Source: an uncultured Eubacteriales bacterium
GTDB lineage: Bacteria > Bacillota > Clostridia > Christensenellales > CAG-138
NCBI GenBank assembly: GCA_900547135.1
Contig: URFJ01000085.1
Location: 1 to 8,416, forward strand
Length of the DNA: 8,416 bases
Reading direction: 5' to 3'
This document shows positions 1 through 6,064 of this stretch, one piece after another (position 1 is the stretch's first letter; every line of letters begins with the position of its first letter). Both the position numbers and the translations under genes were made by a program. Below the pieces are notes generated by a model that was not told where the DNA came from, did no database searches, and saw only the letters and a program-made list of their open reading frames with translations.

Positions 1-1
1 T

Positions 2-829
2 GAAGACGGACATATGGTACAGCCGATGCCTGGGGACATCCGCGTATGCAAGTGGCATGATGATGTATATGAGATTGAGCTTAGTCTTGGAAGTCTCCCC
101 GCCCCGGTCCCGGCCCTTCCATATACAATCGAAAGGGTCATATTGCCGTGGCGTGGCGCGCGCGACGCATATGTTATGACGTTGTACTACGAAAACGGCC
201 TTCGGCTTATGCTTGAGGAGGGCGATATCGTACGGTGCGGCTTCGCCCTGGGCGATGGCCGCGGCGGCAATATCTCCTTTTTGGATGTTGGGAATACCAG
301 GCTTGTGACAATACACGCAGTTCTTAACGACAGAGAGCGGCTTTTGGTATTGAACCAGGGAACAACGCCAATCCTTGATTTATCTGGCGATAAGGCGTCC
401 ATTGAGGATTCGCGCCCTCAGGTTATAAACAGCCTCAATACCGCTGTCGGACACGAAACCAGAACTCGTTACGAATTCAATAAGGATCGATTTATTGAAA
501 TGCCGGCTGAGCGCGGCTTCTTTTCGCATGAATATGTGCGGCCAGCCGATAGGCGCGAGATCGCCATAGCCTTCTGTCAGGCTGCGCAGCAGGATTTCAT
601 GGAGGAGTCGTTTAGCTATCTAACCGAGGATCTCAGGTCGTCCTTGACATTTGACCAGATTAAGGAATTTGTAGGCGCCTATATTGTCAGGCAGTCTCCT
701 GTAGTTGAAATTGGCAGAACCATTCTTGGCCTAATGCGTAAAGAAAATGGACAGCTGGAATGCGTTAACCTCCTCGAATTTGAGTTTGAGGACGGTCTTA
801 TATCCGATATACAGGAATGTGAATGGTAG
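2..829 (+). CDS. Unrecognised conserved-looking protein, 5' end outside window
   Basis: The reading frame is open to the left edge (Glu-Asp-Gly-His precede the first Met at 14) and no ribosome site lies before that ATG, so the true start is probably upstream and about 275 C-terminal residues are visible. I do not recognise the family. There is no signal peptide or membrane segment in the visible part, so it is probably cytoplasmic. The sequence is acidic and beta-rich in its first 150 residues, for example alternating hydrophobic stretches such as RLVTIHAVLNDRERLLVLN. The last 100 residues have the pattern helix (IAIAFCQAAQQDFMEESFSYL), then a strand-rich end with GQLECVNLLEFEFEDGLISDI. That layout is reminiscent of an NTF2/SnoaL-like cone fold, but this is only inference. 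The gene ends in TAG just before a hairpin it shares with the convergent DUF1002 gene. Codon use and the length of uninterrupted frame make it a real gene. Confidence 0.8.
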   Translation, partial: EDGHMVQPMPGDIRVCKWHDDVYEIELSLGSLPAPVPALPYTIERVILPWRGARDAYVMTLYYENGLRLMLEEGDIVRCGFALGDGRGGNISFLDVGNTRLVTIHAVLNDRERLLVLNQGTTPILDLSGDKASIEDSRPQVINSLNTAVGHETRTRYEFNKDRFIEMPAERGFFSHEYVRPADRREIAIAFCQAAQQDFMEESFSYLTEDLRSSLTFDQIKEFVGAYIVRQSPVVEIGRTILGLMRKENGQLECVNLLEFEFEDGLISDIQECEW

Positions 830-839
830 CAGTCAAATC

Positions 840-868
840 AAAGGGCAGGCTGTACAGCCCGCCCTTTT
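840..868. terminator. Bidirectional hairpin terminator between convergent genes
   Basis: AAAGGGC pairs with GCCCTTT around a perfect 12-base palindrome GGCTGTACAGCC, broken only by one A/C mismatch. On + it ends in TTTT and on - in TTTGATTT. It lies 10 bases after the stop of the + gene and 14 bases beyond the stop of the - gene, so it probably serves both. The U-tracts are short. Confidence 0.75.
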
Positions 869-882
869 AGAACATATTAATA

Positions 883-1755
883 TTATTTTCCGCCTGTAAA
901 CAGACCTTTAAAGAAATCTCCAACGTTTGTAAAAAACTCCAGTACCCCGTTCCAAACACCGGCAAACCAATCCGACACGCTTGACGCCTTATCTATGGTG
1001 TCAAGCCAGCCGAGAAGCCTGCTCTGCAGATTGTCAACATCTAGGTTTTGGAAGGTACGGCAGAGTTGCAGCAGCTGTTCGACCTGATCGTCGGTAAGCT
1101 CTACCTTGCACTCGTCAGCTATCCTGCGTATTTCAGCGCGAACCTCATCGTCCGACATGTTCTTAATGTTGTCAAGTATCTTCTTAAGTTCGTTTATAAG
1201 GCGCGTAGCTTCCTCGCTGCCTATAAAATCGGCCAGCTCCGCAGTTGTAATAAGCTCCTTGATCGCAGCAGTTTTGTCGTCTTCATCAAGCTTCTCGCCG
1301 CCAATATCCTCATATGCCTTGTAAATACCCGTCAGCGCGGCAGTACCCGAAAGCGGATAGGGCGCTGAGACCATTACGTGCGCATTTGTTATTCCAGCGG
1401 TTATAAGCGCGTTCTCATACATCTCCTTTGTGACCCAGTTGATATTGTTCGTTTCAATTTCTAATCCCTTACCCTCTTCAAGCACGGTTATATAAACGCA
1501 TGAAAGGGCCACATTTCCAAGATATTTTTCGGGCGCAACGCCCTCAAGGTATTCCCTTTCTTCAGCGTTTGTTACCTTAAGCTCTTTAACCGAGCCTTCA
1601 TCAACGCCAAACGTCTTATAAATCTCATCGCGCTGTTTATCGCTGAGATTAGCTCCCATCGTTATTCTCTGCTCTCCCGCTTCCGCGGCAAAAGCAGGTA
1701 TAGCAACGCAAAGGCTGAATATAAGCGCCATAATGGCCGCCAAAGCTTTTTTCAT
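883..1755 (-). CDS. Secreted DUF1002 domain protein (YpuA-like)
   Basis: This is a predicted exported protein of the DUF1002 family (B. subtilis YpuA group), whose molecular role is unknown. Residues 1-23 are a signal peptide: Lys-Lys, a hydrophobic core, then AFA before AEAG. Family marks include ITMGANLS near residue 31, the strand region ending in VYITVLEEGKGLEIET (87-102), and the motif GITNAHVMVSAPYPLSGTAALTGIY, read in two parts at about 121-134 and 135-145. After residue 155 the chain is mostly helical and charged. It ends in an aromatic, amphipathic tail (SDWFAGVWNGVLEFF to GLFTGGK) that could touch the membrane. An in-frame GTG lies three codons upstream, but the AAGGAG site (1765-1769) directly abuts it, while the ATG at 1755 sits 9 bases away, so I chose the ATG. 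The length of 290 aa fits the family. It converges with the left-edge gene and diverges from tRNA-Trp. Confidence 0.9.
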   Translation of the reverse strand: MKKALAAIMALIFSLCVAIPAFAAEAGEQRITMGANLSDKQRDEIYKTFGVDEGSVKELKVTNAEEREYLEGVAPEKYLGNVALSCVYITVLEEGKGLEIETNNINWVTKEMYENALITAGITNAHVMVSAPYPLSGTAALTGIYKAYEDIGGEKLDEDDKTAAIKELITTAELADFIGSEEATRLINELKKILDNIKNMSDDEVRAEIRRIADECKVELTDDQVEQLLQLCRTFQNLDVDNLQSRLLGWLDTIDKASSVSDWFAGVWNGVLEFFTNVGDFFKGLFTGGK

Positions 1756-1796
1756 GCTTTTCACTCCTTATCAAATATAGAGCATAGCTCATTGTC

Positions 1797-1805
1797 ACTA
1801 TAACA
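1797..1805 (-). promoter_or_regulatory. Possible extended -10 promoter of the DUF1002 gene
   Basis: Read on -, TGTTATAGT forms a TGn extended -10 element (TATAGT hexamer) about 27 bases upstream of the AAGGAG ribosome site. No good -35 hexamer lies 16-18 bases upstream, so the promoter would depend on the extended -10. Confidence 0.4.
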
Positions 1806-1898
1806 TATCATGCCCCGAAATAGTTTGAACATAATGTGAACTTTAAACCTGAACACAATAGCATATGCAATATTATCAATTTTTCTTTAGCCCATGAA

Positions 1899-1927
1899 TT
1901 GACGTCAGCATAATATGATGCTATAAT
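1899..1927 (+). promoter_or_regulatory. Sigma-A type promoter of tRNA-Trp
   Basis: TTGACG (1899-1904) and TATAAT (1922-1927) are separated by exactly 17 bases, near the vegetative consensus. Transcription would start near 1934, about a dozen bases before the mature tRNA 5' end. This is the expected layout for a stable RNA gene. Confidence 0.85.
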
Positions 1928-1945
1928 GTGTAAGCATTTGTGTCT

Positions 1946-2019
1946 AGGGGCATGATGTAATGGTAACATAGCGGTCTCCAAAACCGTTCTTGAGGGTTCG
2001 AGTCCTTCTGCCCCTGCCA
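1946..2019 (+). tRNA. trnW: tRNA-Trp (anticodon CCA)
   Basis: The cloverleaf folds completely. The acceptor stem AGGGGCA (1946-1952) pairs with TGCCCCT (2009-2015). The D stem ATG/CAT has a GG-containing loop. The anticodon stem GCGGT/ACCGT has loop CTCCAAA, giving anticodon CCA at 1978-1980, which reads UGG. The four-base variable loop is TCTT, and the T arm GAGGG/CCTTC carries TTCGAGT. The discriminator base is G2016 and the CCA tail is encoded (2017-2019). It is a single tRNA with its own promoter. I see no clear intrinsic terminator immediately after it. Confidence 0.97.
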
Positions 2020-2453
2020 TAACAATTCAAATCTGAGCGACTCTGCGTTACAAAATTGTTAAAGAGGTGTTTCGCATAAACAATTATAACGGTAACAAAC
2101 GACCCCTAGGGTGACTCTGCTAGTTTAGTTATGTTTATAAAGATATTAAACCGTGCGGGCGGAAAGGGCCGCCTATAATTGCTTTATGAATTTGGATGCG
2201 ACCGTGGGCAAATCATGGCTCTTATTATTGCCGACTACTCATCCTTTGTTCTTTAAGGCCGGTTACACGAGCGTAGCAAAAATTCGCATGCGTCTAAGTC
2301 ATTTACTCTAGAATTTCAGATCGCACTAAAAACATTCCAGTAGGAGAATGTAAAGGAATGGGGAACAACGACCCCAATTTCGCGATTTATATCCTTTGTA
2401 ACTGAATACTCATTCTTTTTTATGTTTTATTTGTCAATTAATATAATTATTGC
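2020..2453. other. Gene-poor region after tRNA-Trp
   Basis: I find no convincing gene here. Three copies of a 7-base element follow the tRNA: AACAATT at 2021-2027 and 2079-2085, and its complement AATTGTT at 2054-2060. These allow two mutually exclusive weak stems. A GC-rich GGCGG/CCGCC hairpin lies near 2159-2174. Between 2332 and 2397 there are nested inverted repeats (ACATTC/GAATGT, TGGGG/CCCCA, AAAGGA/TCCTTT). A 41-codon frame at 2186-2311 has no ribosome site and is probably chance. The A/T-rich stretch 2409-2450 lies directly upstream of the dockerin promoter and could act as an UP element. Confidence 0.5.
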
Positions 2454-2482
2454 TTGTGTATTGTTATTAAATATGGTATAAT
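2454..2482 (+). promoter_or_regulatory. Promoter of the dockerin gene pair
   Basis: TATAAT (2477-2482) is preceded by TGG, making an extended -10. A weak -35, TTGTGT (2454-2459), lies 17 bases upstream, and the preceding 45 bases are very A/T-rich. Transcription would start near 2489, giving a leader of about 100 bases before the first dockerin gene. Confidence 0.7.
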
Positions 2483-2499
2483 GAATACATTATTAATAC

Positions 2500-2536
2500 A
2501 AAGGAGGAGATTCCAATGGGCATATAAGCCTTATAT
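2500..2536 (+). promoter_or_regulatory. Leader with three-codon ORF (Met-Gly-Ile) and hairpin
   Basis: AAAGGAGG (2500-2507) is the strongest ribosome site in the window and stands 8 bases before an ATG at 2516. That ATG opens only ATG GGC ATA TAA (2516-2527). The stop codon lies inside a perfect 7-base inverted repeat, ATATAAG C CTTATAT (2522-2536). The dockerin gene has its own site, GGAGGG (2578-2583), 64 bases after the mini-ORF stop. The layout suggests a translated leader, a decoy ribosome site that stabilises mRNA, or the remnant of a lost gene start. Translation and function are not shown. Confidence 0.5.
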
Positions 2537-2591
2537 TGTATCTCTTTCATAAGTAAGTCTTAGCTACTATTAAAATTGGAGGGATAATCTC

Positions 2592-3104
2592 ATGAAACTG
2601 AAGAGAATTTTTTCTGCCATTATAACGGTTATTATGGTTTTAATCGCCCTTACGGTTCCAGTTTTAGCTGCACAGGACGCCGATTACAGCGTTACTGCTA
2701 TTGGGGGCACAAAATATCTGCGACGCGGCGACGCTAACCTGGACGGGGTAGTTAACATGGACGATGCATGGTTTATAGCTGACTATCAAGGTGGATATGT
2801 TTCATTGATTGGAACCGGAAACAGACACTTTAATATAGTGGATGTTAATGGCGATGGATTCATTAACGACGATGATTTTAGGGCCATTTATTTTGGAAAT
2901 GTTCCTGATGTACTATACGGTAATAAGATCGGGGACGCTAATTTGGATGGCGTAATTAATACCGGAGACGCATCTATGATATTAAGATACGTAGATGGTC
3001 ATGTTAACATAGGTGAGTTTGCATATGCCTTATCGGACGTCAATAACGACGGCCTTGTTAATCGAACCGATGCCGAATTGGTTCTACAGTACACCGTAGG
3101 TTGA
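2592..3104 (+). CDS. Secreted protein of two tandem dockerin modules (A)
   Basis: This is a 170-residue exported protein with a signal peptide (residues 1-27, MKLKRIF then a hydrophobic core ending VLAA). Nearly everything else is four dockerin-type calcium loops with the pattern D-x-N-x-D-G-x-x-N-x-x-D at residues 47-58, 84-95, 115-126 and 149-160. Each pair of loops equals one type I dockerin, the module that docks into cohesins of scaffoldins, so this is a double dockerin. All loops keep the ligands at positions 1, 3, 5, 9 and 12. The 37-residue spacing of the first pair is a little long. There is no catalytic or carbohydrate-binding domain and no sorting signal. The start is set by GGAGGG 8 bases upstream. 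It is the first gene of a two-gene unit with its paralogue 50 bases downstream. A role as an adaptor or accessory in a cellulosome-like complex is inference. Confidence 0.92.
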   Translation: MKLKRIFSAIITVIMVLIALTVPVLAAQDADYSVTAIGGTKYLRRGDANLDGVVNMDDAWFIADYQGGYVSLIGTGNRHFNIVDVNGDGFINDDDFRAIYFGNVPDVLYGNKIGDANLDGVINTGDASMILRYVDGHVNIGEFAYALSDVNNDGLVNRTDAELVLQYTVG

Positions 3105-3154
3105 TAGTTAGGTCATTATATACTCGTAAAAATCACATAGGAAGGTATTTTATT

Positions 3155-3664
3155 ATGAATATAAAGAAGATATTATCCATTTCAATGACAGCCATTTTGC
3201 TTTTAACCGCTATTTCGCTGCCTGTACTTGCCGCCTCTTATGAAACTAATGCCTCTATAGGTTCACGCACATTGTTGAGACGTGGAGACGCTAACCTTGA
3301 TGGGGTTATAAATACAGGTGACGCGGCATTTATACTTAAGTATTTAAACGGTGAAGTTTCATTAGTCGGCTCTAGCAACCTGCACTATAAGATTGCTGAC
3401 GCAAACGGCAACGGAACTGTTGACAATAATGATGCTTTGTGTATTCTCCAAGGCAACGTTTTAAATACAACCTACAGCCAGATGAATGGCGACGCTAACC
3501 TTGATGGAGTTTTAAATACCGGAGACGCGGTCACTATACTAAGATACGTTGAAGGCATAATAGAGGTTGGGGAATTTGCTTATTGCTTATCGGACTGTAA
3601 CAATGATGGCATAGTTAATAACACGGATGCGGAATTGCTTCTCGATTATCTTTTGAATACATAA
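3155..3664 (+). CDS. Secreted protein of two tandem dockerin modules (B)
   Basis: This is a 169-residue paralogue of the preceding gene with the same architecture: a signal peptide (MNIKKILSIS to VLAA), a short linker, LRRGDANLDG, and four calcium loops at residues 45-56, 82-93, 113-124 and 147-158. The second loop has Asn instead of Asp at position 5. The C-terminal module matches that of gene A closely (GEFAY-LSD-NNDG-VN-TDAEL). It carries three cysteines (96, 144, 148) that gene A lacks, two of them flanking the fourth loop, so a disulfide is possible. A TTG at 3101 would extend the frame by 18 codons and overlap gene A's stop. The AGGAAGG site (3139-3145), 9 bases before the ATG at 3155, and the signal peptide favour the ATG. 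It is transcribed with gene A and ends at a strong terminator. Confidence 0.92.
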   Translation: MNIKKILSISMTAILLLTAISLPVLAASYETNASIGSRTLLRRGDANLDGVINTGDAAFILKYLNGEVSLVGSSNLHYKIADANGNGTVDNNDALCILQGNVLNTTYSQMNGDANLDGVLNTGDAVTILRYVEGIIEVGEFAYCLSDCNNDGIVNNTDAELLLDYLLNT

Positions 3665-3686
3665 GTTATAATAGACAGTACTACCG

Positions 3687-3713
3687 GAGGGGGGGCTGCT
3701 CCCCTCTTTTTTT
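3687..3713 (+). terminator. Strong intrinsic terminator of the dockerin unit
   Basis: GAGGGGGG pairs with CTCCCCTC (8 bp, one G-U) around the loop GCTG and is followed by seven T. It lies 22 bases after the stop of dockerin gene B. There is no T-tract on the opposite strand, so it serves + only. Confidence 0.92.
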
Positions 3714-3820
3714 ACAAATTAAAAGTAAACTATTAGTATTGATATGTTGGTATATAAATCATCTTATTCAATCCTGCCTAAAGGGCTTACGATTGTTAAT
3801 GTCAATATACCATCATTATA

Positions 3821-4594
3821 TTATCGGCTTATTTTTGATTTATCGCTCCTGCAAAACTCGGTCATCACATCCCAATAACGCTTAGGCATATGCGACATGC
3901 GGCATTTAGGATTATACCGGCCCTCAATAGCGATCGCGTCATAGTATTCACACCATAAATCCCTATACAACTGTTCCTCCTCATCGGGATTCTCCATCAC
4001 AAAGGAATCTACCGGGACAATCGCCGACTGGCCTGGGCGGGATACCAACGCCATACCGTGCGTGGCGTCGTATATCAAAAAAGCCTCCTCAGGGTACCTG
4101 TCTATAAAGTGCGGCGCAATGATGGGGAGCACCTGGTTAAGCGGCTTTATAATGCTTACCAGCACTTGTCCTGATACGGAAAACCGGATAAACTGCTTAT
4201 ATCTATGACTCTCATTCAGCATATGCCGCTCGGCCTTCTGAAGGGCCGACACGGTGTCATCCGTCAGATGGCCCATAACATCCTTCCCCATGGCAAACCC
4301 TAATTGAAGGAACCTCAGCATGTAAAGCTCCTTTTGATCCATAAAGGTTAAAAACACGTTTTCAAACAGCATCAGAGCGTCGTGGGATATTTTGAGTGGA
4401 ATTGACCTTCGTACCCTGGCCGCCTTTGCTAAATCGGTGTGAATAAAGCGGGTAATCCCAAGCGTTAGCTGACGTTCGAAATACGGCGTTATATCCAGAG
4501 GCATTTCATTTTTGTCATAGCTTTCGAATACGCAGCAGAGCAATCCTTCTATCGTGCCATCATATTCATATGCTGTGAAGCCCCGCTCAAGCAT
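3821..4594 (-). CDS. TIGR03915/DUF4130 family predicted DNA repair protein
   Basis: This 257-aa protein resembles the TIGR03915 (DUF4130-containing) family, predicted from gene context to act in DNA metabolism or repair beside a radical SAM partner. Its biochemical activity is not established as far as I know. Visible marks are the N-terminal YEYDGTIEGLLCCVFESY (9-26), the central ESHRYKQFIRF (128-138), the PHFIDRYPEEAFLIYDATHGMAL stretch (in two parts, 161-172 and 173-183), and the C-terminal RYNPK...MPKRYW (226-241). It is probably cytoplasmic, with no signal or membrane segment. The ATG overlaps the end of the upstream gene by 46 bases in another frame. Its GGAGG site (4602-4606) lies inside that gene, 7 bases before the ATG, so translation is probably coupled and the two products made together. 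I see no strong terminator between its stop and the convergent dockerin unit. Confidence 0.87.
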   Translation of the reverse strand: MLERGFTAYEYDGTIEGLLCCVFESYDKNEMPLDITPYFERQLTLGITRFIHTDLAKAARVRRSIPLKISHDALMLFENVFLTFMDQKELYMLRFLQLGFAMGKDVMGHLTDDTVSALQKAERHMLNESHRYKQFIRFSVSGQVLVSIIKPLNQVLPIIAPHFIDRYPEEAFLIYDATHGMALVSRPGQSAIVPVDSFVMENPDEEEQLYRDLWCEYYDAIAIEGRYNPKCRMSHMPKRYWDVMTEFCRSDKSKISR

Positions 4595-5883
4595 TCGTAA
4601 ACCTCCCCTCCGCCAATGTATGACTGTGAAAAAAGGCTTAACTGCTGATAGTTGTCCTGCATCTGTTTACGCATGTAATCCATGCCCTGCTGTGAGATGA
4701 GACTGCGAAGAATCGCATCCTGCGTAAATCGCAAGCCATCATTGATTTTGCCGTTAACTGTAATAAAATATTGCGCCCTCTTAAGCACTACACCTATCTT
4801 TCTCAGCCCGTCGTAGCTGAGAGGGCTTACCCTCCTAGCCGCCAGAATGCGTTTTGCGCTTGTTACGCCTATTCCGGGTACTCGCAGTAGTTCTTCGTAC
4901 TGCGCCCTGCCTACCTCAACGGGGAAGCGCTCCATGTGGCTAAGCGCCCAACTGGCCTTCGGGTCAACCAGCGGGTTGAAGCTCTGATGGGCCTCGTCAA
5001 GAAGTTCGTCCGCCTCAAATCCATAAAAGCGCATCAGCCAGTCTGCCTGATACAGCCGATGCTCCCTAAGCAAAGGCGGCGGGGTGCCCGCGGCCGGCAA
5101 CAGGGGATTGGACGAAACCGGCATATATGCCGAGAAAAATACGCGTTTTAGCCGATATTTTTTATAAAGGGCACTACTGAGCTTTAAAATCTGAAAATCC
5201 GTATCCGCCGTCGCTCCAATAATCATCTGTGTGCTCTGTCCGGCCGGCACAAATTGGGGAGTATGGCGATACCGTGCCAAATCGCGCTTGTTTTCCTTTA
5301 GCTTGTCAGTTATAAACTCCATCGGCTTTAGTATTGAGTTCCTGGATTTGTCGGGTGCAAGCAAACCAAGGCTTTTCTGGCTTGGAAGTTCGATGTTTAC
5401 GCTCATACGGTCAACCAGCATGCCAAGCTTGGTGAGTAGGTACTCATCCGCTCCTGGAATAGCCTTTGCGTGGATATATCCGCAAAAGTTATATTCATTT
5501 CTTAGCACTTCAACCGTTTTAATGAGCTGCTCGCAGGTATAATCAGGACTTTTAACCACGCCCGAGCTTAAAAAAAGCCCTTCGATATAATTCCGCTTAT
5601 AAAAGTTGATTGTAAGGTCGGCCAACTCGCGCGGAGTAAACGCCGCGCGCGGCAAATCGTTGCTTCTTCTGTTGATACAGTAAGCGCAATCGTAAATACA
5701 CACATTGGTTTGGAGAACAAGAGAAACGCAGCGTCCGTCAGCCGAAAATGTATGGCATATTCCGCAGCCTACAGCATTGCCCATTCCGCTCTTGCCATTT
5801 TTACGGTCCACGCCGCTTGACGTGCAGGCTACGTCATATTTAGCGCTGTCCGTAAGTACCTTTAGTTTATCGAATACATCCAA
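4549..5883 (-). CDS. TIGR03916-type radical SAM DNA repair/modification protein
   Basis: This 444-aa radical SAM enzyme is of the putative DNA modification/repair group (TIGR03916). The [4Fe-4S] motif C-x3-C-x2-C is at Cys62, Cys66 and Cys69 (NVCIYDCAYC), preceded by a second cysteine cluster GCGIC (39-43). Then come FLSSGV (104-109), matching the family's GG-like SAM region, and a barrel to about residue 255. A helix-hairpin-helix DNA-binding motif lies at about 331-351 (LLRVPGIGVTSAKRILAAR). The start is TTG at 5883: AAGGGGTG (5891-5898) is 7 bases upstream, and the next in-frame ATG would remove 33 residues. The downstream gene overlaps and is its usual partner. The substrate is unknown. 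The HhH motif and the likely SOS-type operator in its promoter support a nucleic acid target, but that is inference. Confidence 0.92.
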   Translation of the reverse strand: MDVFDKLKVLTDSAKYDVACTSSGVDRKNGKSGMGNAVGCGICHTFSADGRCVSLVLQTNVCIYDCAYCINRRSNDLPRAAFTPRELADLTINFYKRNYIEGLFLSSGVVKSPDYTCEQLIKTVEVLRNEYNFCGYIHAKAIPGADEYLLTKLGMLVDRMSVNIELPSQKSLGLLAPDKSRNSILKPMEFITDKLKENKRDLARYRHTPQFVPAGQSTQMIIGATADTDFQILKLSSALYKKYRLKRVFFSAYMPVSSNPLLPAAGTPPPLLREHRLYQADWLMRFYGFEADELLDEAHQSFNPLVDPKASWALSHMERFPVEVGRAQYEELLRVPGIGVTSAKRILAARRVSPLSYDGLRKIGVVLKRAQYFITVNGKINDGLRFTQDAILRSLISQQGMDYMRKQMQDNYQQLSLFSQSYIGGGEVYECLSGASQHMNMMAR

Positions 5884-5907
5884 TCTCTCTCACCCCTTAA
5901 TACGATT

Positions 5908-5937
5908 AGTATATACTAGAACAAATGTTTTAGTCAA
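5908..5937 (-). promoter_or_regulatory. Promoter of the radical SAM repair operon
   Basis: Read on -, TTGACT (5932-5937) and TATACT (5908-5913) are 18 bases apart, with transcription expected near 5901, only a few bases before the ribosome site. The -10 lies inside a perfect 12-base palindrome, TAGTATATACTA (5907-5918). The spacer holds a LexA-like box, listed separately. Confidence 0.65.
5918..5931. promoter_or_regulatory. Candidate LexA (SOS) operator
   Basis: The + strand AGAACAAATGTTTT matches the B. subtilis LexA/DinR consensus CGAACRNRYGTTYC at all 12 inner positions (GAACAAATGTTT) and misses only the two outer bases. It lies wholly between the -35 and -10 of the repair operon, where a bound repressor would block RNA polymerase. 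Its position before predicted DNA repair genes makes chance less likely. Binding is not shown. Confidence 0.6.
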
Positions 5938-6003
5938 TGGTTTTAAATCAAGTATTCCAGTATTTTAGCAATATTAAATACTATTTATTTGTGCAGCTGC
6001 TGC

Positions 6004-6032
6004 TTGCATTCTAAGTCTTACAATAATATAAT
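6004..6032 (+). promoter_or_regulatory. Promoter of the P-loop kinase gene
   Basis: TTGCAT (6004-6009) and TATAAT (6027-6032) are separated by 17 bases. Transcription would start near 6039, about 26 bases before the ATG. It is divergent from the repair-operon promoter about 70 bases to the left. Confidence 0.65.
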
Positions 6033-6064
6033 ATGATGCATTAACCTTGCGGGGGATCGGTAAC

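Noticed and set aside
187..402. Open frame on - within the left-edge gene
   Set aside because: It is a shadow of the long + reading frame with no start signal and low-complexity Ser/Arg composition.
1048..1368. Open frames on + (1048-1368 and 1106-1324)
   Set aside because: They lie opposite the DUF1002 gene, which has a signal peptide, family motifs and a good ribosome site.
1808..2020. Open frame of 70 codons on - starting MAGAEGLEPSRTVLE
   Set aside because: It is the antisense translation of the tRNA-Trp gene, a well-known false ORF type, and has no ribosome site.
2186..2311. 41-codon frame MNLDATVGKSW... after the tRNA
   Set aside because: There is no ribosome site or recognisable motif, and it is short enough to be chance.
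2101..2453. Possible riboswitch or T-box upstream of the dockerin genes
   Set aside because: No T-box motif or known riboswitch core was recognised, and the dockerin promoter lies downstream of this stretch, so it is not in that leader.
3101..3154. TTG-initiated extension of dockerin B overlapping the stop of dockerin A
   Set aside because: The ATG at 3155 has a proper ribosome site and starts a typical signal peptide, while the extension would bury that peptide.
4936..5968. Open frames on + at 4936-5151, 5231-5542 and 5705-5968
   Set aside because: They are antisense to the radical SAM gene and its promoter, with no ribosome sites or family features.
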